From Siphonodentalium dalli (taxonomy: Eukaryota; Mollusca; Scaphopoda; Gadilida; Siphonodentaliidae), in contig CP136063.1 in NCBI GenBank assembly GCA_032622095.1, forward strand, positions 273,351,426 through 273,415,425: a DNA stretch of 64,000 nucleotides, read 5' to 3'. The translations under genes and the position numbers were made by a program. The stretch's first letter is position 1, and every line of letters begins with the position of its first letter. The notes beneath the pieces are model-generated. The model was not told the DNA's origin. It worked only from the letters and a program-made list of their open reading frames with translations, and did no database searches. Of the stretch, positions 55,331 through 64,000 are shown piece by piece.

Positions 55331-58300
55331 TAACATACCATGAATAAGACTAACAATGGACGTTCTTTGTTGGTTACATACCAGGAATAAGACTAGCACT
55401 GAACGCTCTTTATTTGTAACATATCAGGAGTAAGACTAACAATGAACGCTCTTTATTTGTAACTTACCAAGAGTAAGACTAACAATGGACGTTATTTGTT
55501 GTTTACATACCAGGGATAAGACTAGCAATGAACGCTCTTTATTTGTAACATGCAATGAATAAGACTAACAATTGACGTTCTTTGTTGGTTACATACCAGA
55601 AATAAGACTAGCAATGAACGCTCTTTATTTTTAACATACCATGAATAAGACTAACAATGGACGTTCTTTGTTGGTTACATACCAGGATTAAGACTAGCAA
55701 TGAACGCTCTTTATTTGTAACATACAATGAGTAAGACTAACTATGAACGCGCTTTATTTGTAACATACCAGGAATAAACCAACAATGGACGTTCTTTGTT
55801 GGTTACATACCAGGAATAGATTAACAGTGAACGCTCTTTATTTGTAACATACCATGAATAAGACTAACAATGGACGTTCTTTGTTGGTTACATACCAGGA
55901 GTAAGACTATCAATGAGCGTTCTTTATTTGTAACATACAAGGAATAGACTAACAATGAACGCTCTTTATTAGTAACATACCAGGAATAAGACTAACAATG
56001 AGCGTTCGCTATTTGTAACATACCAGGAATAAGACTAACAATGAGCGTTCTTTATTTGTAACATACCATGACTAAGACTGACAATGAACGGTATTTATTG
56101 GTAACATACAATGAGTAGACTTACAATGAACGCTCTTTATGTGTAACATACCAGGAATAAGACTAACAATGAACGATCTTTATTTGTAACATACCATGAA
56201 TATACTAACGTGGAACGCTCTTTATTTCTAACATACCATGACTAATACTAACAATGAACGGTCTTATTTTTAACATACAATGAGTAAGACTAACATTGAA
56301 CGCTCTGTATTTGTAACATACCAGGCATAAGACTAACAATGAACGATCTTTATTTGTAACATACCATGAATATACTAACAATGAACGCTTTTTATGTGTA
56401 TCATACCAGGAATAAGACTAACAATGAACGCTCTTTATTTGTAACATACCATGAACAAGAATAACAATGGACGGTCTTTATTTGTAACATACCACGAATA
56501 GACTAACAATGAACGCTCTTCAATTGTAACATACCAGGAATAGACTAACAATGAACGCTCTTTATTTGTAACATACCAGGAATAGACTAACAATGAACGC
56601 TCTTTATTTGTAACATACCAGGGATAGACCAACAATTAACGCTCTTTATTTGTAATATACCATGAATAGACTAACAATGAACGTTCTTTATTTGTAACAT
56701 ACCATGAATAAACTAACAATGAACGTTCTTTATTTGTAACATAACATGAATAGACTAGCAATGAACGCTCTTTATTAGTAACATACCAGGAATATAATAA
56801 CAATGAACGCTCTTTATTTGTAACATACCAGGAATAGACTAACAATGAACGCTCTTTATTTGGAACATACCATGAATAGACTAAAAATGAACGTTCTTTA
56901 TTTGTAACATACCAGGAATAGAGTAACAATGAACGCTCTTTATTTGTAACATACCAGGAATAGACTAACAATGAACGCTCTTTATTTGTAACTTACCAGG
57001 AATAGACTAACAATGAACGTTCTTTATTTGTAACATACCAGGAATAGACTAACAATGAGCGTTCTTTATTTGTAGCATATTAGGAGTAAGACTAACAATG
57101 AAAGTTCTTTATTTTTAACATACAATGAGTAAGACTAACAATGAACGCTCTATATTTGTAACATACCAGGCATAAGACTAACAATGAACGATCTTTATTT
57201 GTAACATACCATGAATATATTAACAATGAACGCTTTTTATGTGTATCATACCAGGAATAAGACTAACAATGAACGCTCTTTATTTGTAACATACCATGAA
57301 TAAGAATAACAATGGACGGTCTGTATTTGTAACATACCACGAATAGACTAACAATGAACGCTCTTTAATTGTAACATACCAGGATTAATAACGCTGCACC
57401 AGCTCACAAAAGAAACCTTCCAACAATAAAGACCAATGAACGCTCTTTATTTGTAACATACCAGGAATAGACTAACAATGAACGCTCTTTATTTGTAACA
57501 TACCAGGGATAGACTAACAATTTACGCTCTTTATTTGTAATATACCATGAATAGACTAACAATGAACGTTCTTTATTTGTAACAAACCAGGAATAGACTA
57601 ACTATGAGCGTTCTTTATTTGTAACATACCAGGAGTAAGACTAACAATGAGCGTTCTTTATATGTAACATACCAGTAATATACTATCGATCAACGCTCTT
57701 TATATGTAACATACCAGGAGTAAGGCTAACAATGAGCGTTCTTTATTTTTAACATACCAGGAATAAGATTAACAATGAGCGATCTTTATTTGTAACATAC
57801 CATGCATTTTCTAACAAGGAACGCTCTTTATTGGTAATATACAATGAGTAGAGTAACAATGAACGCTCTTTATGTGTAATAAACCAGGAATAAGACTAAC
57901 AATGCACGATCATTATTTGTAACATACCATGAATATACTAACAAGGAACGCTCTTTATTTGTAACATACCAGGAATAGACTAACAATGAGCGTTCTTTAT
58001 TTGTAACATACAAGGAGTAAGACTAACAATGAACGCTCTTTATTTGTAACATACCAGGAATAAGACTAACAATGAACGATCTTTATTTGTAACATGCCAT
58101 GAATATACTAACAAGGAACGCTCTTTATTTGTAACATACAATGATCAAGACTAACAATGAACGGTCTTTATTGGTAACAAACTATACATAGACTAACAAT
58201 GAACGCTCTTTATGTGTAACATACCAGGAATAAGACTACCGATGGACGTTCTTTGTCGGTTACATACCAGGAATAGACTAACAATAAACGCTCTTTGTTT

Positions 58301-59321
58301 GTAACATACCAGGAATAGACTAACAATGAACGCTCTTTATTTGTAACATACCAGGAATAAGACTAACAATGAATGATCTTTATTGGTAACATACCAGGAA
58401 TAGACTAACAATGAACGCTCATTATTGGTTATTTACCAGGAGGTGACTAACAGAGAACGCTCTTTATTTGTAACATACCATGAATAAGACTAACAATGGA
58501 CGTTCTTTGTTGGTTACATACCAGGAATAGACTAACAATGAACGCTCTTTATTTGTAACATACCAGGAATAAGACTAACAATGAGCGTTCTTTATTTGTA
58601 ACATACCAGGAATAGACTAACAATGAACGCTCTTTATTTGTAACATACCAGGAATAGACTAACAATGGGTATTCTATATTGGTAACATACCAGGAGTAAG
58701 ACTAACAATGAACGCTCTTTATTTATAACATACCAGGAATAGACTAACAATGAGCGTTCTTCATTTGTAACATACCAGGAGTAAGACTAACAATGAACGC
58801 TCTTTATTTTTAACATACCAGGAATAGACTATATAGCAATGAGCGTTCTTTATTTGTAACATACTAGGAATAGACTAACAATGAACGCTCTTTATTTGTA
58901 ACATACCAGGAATAGACTAACAATGAACGTTCTTTATTTGTAACATACCTGGAATAAGACTAACAATTGACGTTCTTTATTTGTAACATACCAGTAATAG
59001 ACTAACAATGAGCGTTCTTTATTTGTAACATACCAGGAATAAGACTAGCAATGAACGTTCTGTATTTGTAACATACCAGGAATAGACTAGCAATGAACGC
59101 TCTTTATTTGTAACATACCAGGAATAGACTAACAATGGACGTTCTTTATTTGTAACATACCAGGAATAGACTAACAATGGAGGTTCTTTATGTGTAACAT
59201 ACCAGGAATAGACTAACAATGAGCGTTCTTTATTTGTAACATACCAGGAATAAGACCAACAATGGACGTTCTTTATTTGTAACATATCAGGAATAGACTA
59301 TCAATGGACACTCTTTATTTG
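55331..59321 (+). repeat. Second arm of the 3,991-bp tandem duplication
   Basis: A direct copy of 51340-55330, starting inside the dimer domain (TAACATACCATGAATAAG) and ending at the GGACACTC monomer that opens Q4. Because it starts inside the dimer domain, it has no half-monomer of its own. Confidence 0.88.
57383..57434 (+). repeat. Segment L, copy 8 (P4, second arm)
   Basis: It carries the same CCTTCC variant as copy 7, 3,991 bp away, marking the two as products of one recent duplication. Confidence 0.85.
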
Positions 59322-62300
59322 TAACGTAGCAGGAATATACTAGCAATGAACGCTCTTTGTTTGTAACATACCATGAATAGACTAGCAATGAACGCTTTTT
59401 ATTTGTTACATACAAGTAATAGACTAAAAATGAGCGTTCGTTATTTGTAACATACCATGAATAGACTAACAATGAACGCTCTTTATTTGTAACATACCAG
59501 GAATAGACTAGCAATGAACGCTCTTTATGTGTAACATACCAGGAATATACTAACAATGATCGTTCGTTATTTGTAACATACCATGAATATACTAGCAATG
59601 AGCGTTCTTTATTTGTAACATACCAGGAATAGACTAACAATGAACGCTCTTTATTTGTAACATACCAGGAATAGACTAACAATGAGCGTTCTTTATTTGT
59701 AACATACCAGGAATAGACTAACAATGAACGCTCTTTATTTGTAACATACCAGGAATAGACTAACAATGAGCATTCTGTGTTGGTTACATACCACGAATAA
59801 GACGAGCAATGAACGCACTTTATTTGTAACATACCAGGAATAGATTAGCAATGAACGCTCTTTATTTGTAACATACCAGGAATAGACAAACAATGAACGC
59901 TCTGTATTTGTAACATACCAGGAATAGATAGACAATTAACGCTCTTTATTTGTAACATACCAGGAATAAGACTAACAATGAACGCTCATTATTGGTATGT
60001 GAATGATCTTTATTTGTAACATACCATGAATAAGACTAACAATGGACGTACTTTGTTGGTTACATACCAGGAATAAGACAGGCAATGAACGCTCTTTATT
60101 TGTAACATACCATGAATAAGACTAGCAATGGACGTTCTTTGTTGGTTAAATACCAGGAATAAGACTAGCAATGAACGCTCTTTATTTGTAACATACCAGG
60201 AGTAAGACTAACAATGAACGCTCTTTATTGGTAACATACCAGGAGTAAGACTAACAATGGACGTTCTTTGTTGGTTACATACCAGGGATAAGACTGGCAA
60301 TGAACGCTCTTTATTTGTAACATACCATGAATAAGACTAACAATGGACGTTCTTTGTTGGTTACATACCAGGAATAAGACTAGCACTGAACGCTCTTTAT
60401 TTGTAACATATCAGGAGTAAGACTAACAATGAACGCTCTTTATTTGTAACTTACCAAGAGTAAGACTAACAATGGACGTTATTTGTTGTTTACATACCAG
60501 GGATAAGACTAGCAATGAACGCTCTTTATTTGTAACATGCAATGAATAAGACTAACAATTGACGTTCTTTGTTGGTTACATACCAGAAATAAGACTAGCA
60601 ATGAACGCTCTTTATTTTTAACATACCATGAATAAGACTAACAATGGACGTTCTTTGTTGGTTACATACCAGGATTAAGACTAGCAATGAACGCTCTTTA
60701 TTTGTAACATACAATGAGTAAGACTAACTATGAACGCGCTTTATTTGTAACATACCAGGAATAAACCAACAATGGACGTTCTTTGTTGGTTACATACCAG
60801 GAATAGATTAACAGTGAACGCTCTTTATTTGTAACATACCATGAATAAGACTAACAATGGACGTTCTTTGTTGGTTACATACCAGGAGTAAGACTATCAA
60901 TGAGCGTTCTTTATTTGTAACATACAAGGAATAGACTAACAATGAACGCTCTTTATTAGTAACATACCAGGAATAAGACTAACAATGAGCGTTCGCTATT
61001 TGTAACATACCAGGAATAAGACTAACAATGAGCGTTCTTTATTTGTAACATACCATGACTAAGACTGACAATGAACGGTATTTATTGGTAACATACAATG
61101 AGTAGACTTACAATGAACGCTCTTTATGTGTAACATACCAGGAATAAGACTAACAATGAACGATCTTTATTTGTAACATACCATGAATATACTAACGTGG
61201 AACGCTCTTTATTTCTAACATACCATGACTAATACTAACAATGAACGGTCTTATTTTTAACATACAATGAGTAAGACTAACATTGAACGCTCTGTATTTG
61301 TAACATACCAGGCATAAGACTAACAATGAACGATCTTTATTTGTAACATACCATGAATATACTAACAATGAACGCTTTTTATGTGTATCATACCAGGAAT
61401 AAGACTAACAATGAACGCTCTTTATTTGTAACATACCATGAACAAGAATAACAATGGACGGTCTTTATTTGTAACATACCACGAATAGACTAACAATGAA
61501 CGCTCTTCAATTGTAACATACCAGGAATAGACTAACAATGAACGCTCTTTATTTGTAACATACCAGGAATAGACTAACAATGAACGCTCTTTATTTGTAA
61601 CTTACCAGGGATAGACCAACAATTAACGCTCTTTATTTGTAATATACCATGAATAGACTAACAATGAACGTTCTTTATTTGTAACATACCATGAATAAAC
61701 TAACAATGAACGTTCTTTATTTGTAACATACCAGGAATAAGACAAACAATGAACGCTCTTTATTTGTAACATACCAGGAATAGTCTTACAATGAACGCTC
61801 TTTATTTGTAACATAACATGAATAGACTAGCAATGAACGCTCTTTATTAGTAACATACCAGGAATATAATAACAATGAATGCTCTTTATTTGTAACATAC
61901 CAGGAATAGACTAACAATGAACGCTCTTTATTTGGAACATACCATGAATAGACTAAAAATGAACGTTCTTTATTTGTAACATACCAGGAATAGAGTAACA
62001 ATGAACGCTCTTTATTTGTAACATACCAGGAATAGACTAACAATGAACGCTCTTTATTTGTAACTTACCAGGAATAGACTAACAATGAACGTTCTTTATT
62101 TGTAACATACCAGGAATAGACTAACAATGAGCGTTCTTTATTTGTAGCATATTAGGAGTAAGACTAACAATGAAAGTTCTTTATTTTTAACATACAATGA
62201 GTCAGACTAACAATGCACGCTCTATATTTGTAACATACCAGGCATAAGACTAACAATGAACGATCTTTATTTGTAACATACCATGAATACATTAACAATG

Positions 62301-64000
62301 AACGCTTTTTATGTGTATCATACCAGGAATAAGACTAACAATGAACGCTCTTTATTTGTAACATACCATGAATAAGAATAACAATGGACGGTCTTTATTA
62401 GTAACATACCACGAATAGACTAACAATGAACGCTCTTTAATTGTAACATACCAGGAATAGACCAACAATGAACGCTCTTTATTTGTAACATACCAGGAAT
62501 AGACTAACAATGAACGCTCTTTATTTGTAACATACCAGGGATAGACTAACAATTTACGCTCTTTATTTGTAATATACCATGAATAGACTAACAATGAACG
62601 TTCTTTATTTGTAACAAACCAGGAATAGACTAACTATGAGCGTTCTTTATTTGTAACATACCAGGAGTAAGACTAGCAATGAACACTCTTTATTTGTAAC
62701 ATACCAGGAGTAAGACTAACAATGAGCGTTCTTTATATGTAACATACCAGTAATATACTATCTATCAACGCTCTTTATTTGTAACATACGAGGAATAGAA
62801 AAACAATTAACGCTCATTATTTGTAACATACCAGGAATAAGACTAACAATGAACGCTCATTATTGGTATGTGAATGATCTTTATTTGTAACATACCATGA
62901 ATAAGACTAACAATGGACGTACTTTGTTGGTTACATACCAGGAATAAGACAGGCAATGAACGCTCTTTATTTGTAACATACCATGAATAAGACTAGCAAT
63001 GGACGTTCTTTGTTGGTTAAATACCAGGAATAAGACTAGCAATGAACGCTCTTTATTTGTAACATACCAGGAGTAAGACTAACAATGAACGCTCTTTATT
63101 GGTAACATACCAGGAGTAAGACTAACAATGGACGTTCTTTGTTGGTTACATACCAGGGATAAGACTAGCAATGAACGCTCTTTATTTGTAACATACCATG
63201 AATAAGACTAACAATGGACGTTCTTTGTTGGTTACATACCAGGAATAAGACTAGCAATGAACGCTCTTTATTTGTAACATATCAGGAGTAAGACTAACAA
63301 TGAACGCTCTTTATTTGTAACTTACCAAGAGTAAGACTAACAATGGACGTTATTTGTTGTTTACATACCAGGGATAAGACTAGCAATGAACTCTCTTTAT
63401 TTGTAACATGCAATGAATAAGACTAACAATTGACGTTCTTTGTTGGTTACATACCAGAAATAAGACTAGCAATGAACGCTCTTTAATTTTAACATACCAT
63501 GAATAAGACTAACAATGGACGTTCTTCAATTGTAACATACCAGGAATAGACTAACAATGAACGCTCTTTATTTGTAACATACCAGGAATAGACTAACAAT
63601 GAACGCTCTTTATTTGTAACATACCAGGGATAGACCAACAATTAACGCTCTTTATTTGTAATATACCATGAATAGACTAACAATGAACGTTCTTTATTTG
63701 TAACATACCATGAATAAACTAACAATGAACGTTCTTTATTTGTAACATACCAGGAATAAGACAAACAATGAACGCTCTTTATTTGTAACATACCAGGAAT
63801 AGTCTTACAGGAATAGTCTTACGTAATGAACGCTCTTTATTAGTAACATACCAGGAATAAGACTAACAATGAGCGTTCGCTATTTGTAACATACCAGGAA
63901 TAAGATTAACAATGAGCGTTCTTTATTTGTAACATACCAGGAATAGACTAACAATGAACGCTCTTTATTTGTAACATACCAGGAATAGACTAACAATGGG
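59287..64000 (+). repeat. Q4: Q block cut by the window edge
   Basis: It follows Q1 at a constant offset: half-monomer at 59996, missing-L zone, jump near 62780, half-monomer at 62867, doublet at 63795. The window ends in the GACTAACAATGGG monomer that in Q1 lies about 50 bp before the truncated monomer. It has a few private changes, such as CATACGAGGAATAGAAAAAC near 62785. Confidence 0.85.
63795..63822 (+). repeat. 14-bp doublet, copy 4 (Q4)
   Basis: Same doublet, at the same distance from its block start (4,508 bp) as in Q1. Confidence 0.85.

Larger units (their letters stand above)
50309..59286 (+). repeat. P4: P block with internal tandem duplication, 8,978 bp
   Basis: It starts as a normal P block (half-monomer 51018, L at 53392) but has lost 85 bp (one 42+43 dimer) near 53997-54010. 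About 51340-55330 is repeated directly as 55331-59321, giving a second L at 57383 and a second 88-codon in-phase zone at 59019. The result is one half-monomer and two segments L in this block. The total is 4,987 plus 3,991 bp. Confidence 0.88.
1..64000 (+). repeat. 42/43-bp satellite array covering the whole window
   Basis: Head-to-tail monomers of 42 or 43 bp fill the window with no inversion that I could find. Recognisable pieces of each monomer, in plus-strand order, are AACATACCAGGAAT, AGACTAACAATG, GAACGCTC and TTTATTTGT. The 43-bp form has an extra A (AATAAGACT instead of AATAGACT). Common variants are CATACCATG for CATACCAGG, GGACGTTC or GAGCGTTC for GAACGCTC, and TTTGTTGGTTAC for TTTATTTGTAAC. 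The most frequent monomer has 16 A, 8 C, 6 G and 12 T, so it is about one third G+C with an excess of A over T on this strand. The array reaches both edges, so its true length is unknown. The only segment I could not fully align to the monomer is the core of segment L. I do not recognise the family or the species. Confidence 0.98.

Noticed and set aside
55319-55335. A 996-bp deletion in a second short P block
   Set aside because: Equivalent in outcome, but a 3,991-bp tandem duplication also explains the three rare variants shared by both arms in one step.
1-64000. CRISPR array
   Set aside because: There are no distinct spacers between conserved repeats. The whole unit repeats and varies as one, and no cas-like gene is present.
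1-64000. Telomeric, ribosomal or tRNA-derived repeat
   Set aside because: No short G-rich telomere unit, no tRNA A or B box pattern, and no rRNA-like segment was recognised in either direction.

Overview
The whole 64 kb is one tandem satellite array. I found no gene, RNA gene, transposon or ordinary unique sequence in it. The basic monomer is 42 or 43 bp. It is AT-rich: the commonest 42-bp form has 14 G/C out of 42 by my count. Every copy runs in the same direction and the array continues past both window edges. The 42- and 43-bp forms differ by one A in the middle (GAATAGACT versus GAATAAGACT). All open reading frames in the window are by-products: 42 bp is 14 codons, so runs of 42-bp monomers stay open on the minus strand and spell a 14-residue repeat (YSWYVTNKERSLLV), while one 43-bp monomer closes the frame. 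An array this long with nested long repeats points to eukaryotic heterochromatin, such as a centromeric, pericentromeric, subtelomeric or sex-chromosome block. Nothing in the sequence lets me name the species or the chromosomal location.

The array is hierarchical. Level 1 is the 42/43-bp monomer, about 1,500 copies. Level 2 is an 86-bp dimer of two 43-bp variants, grouped into domains of up to about 0.9 kb. Level 3 is a block of about 5 kb, type P (exactly 5,072 bp in three copies), and a related block Q whose right half is rearranged. Level 4 is alternation of P and Q, giving periods of 11,811, 9,536 and 11,725 bp. Level 5 is a repeat of the P-Q-P-Q' set at a period of 21,347 bp. I measured the periods from rare landmarks: a 52-bp odd segment (L, 8 copies), a 21-bp half-monomer (19 copies), a 14-bp doublet (4 copies) and a 29-bp truncated monomer (2 copies).

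Layout: 1-14.5 kb is a patchwork of older, partly scrambled block pieces, with repeats at offsets of 4,655, 7,770 and 2,739 bp. From 14.5 to 17.2 kb is the right end of a P block. From 17.2 to 64 kb the order is P1, Q1, P2, Q2 (short), P3, Q3, P4 (with an internal 3,991-bp tandem duplication) and Q4 (cut by the window edge). Copies in this right part are nearly identical, as expected from recent unequal exchange.

The most interesting points are the nested periods, indels that are whole multiples of monomers, the shared-variant evidence that orders the events in P4, and a CpG-centred near-palindrome kept in almost every monomer. I see no evidence for a new protein-coding system.
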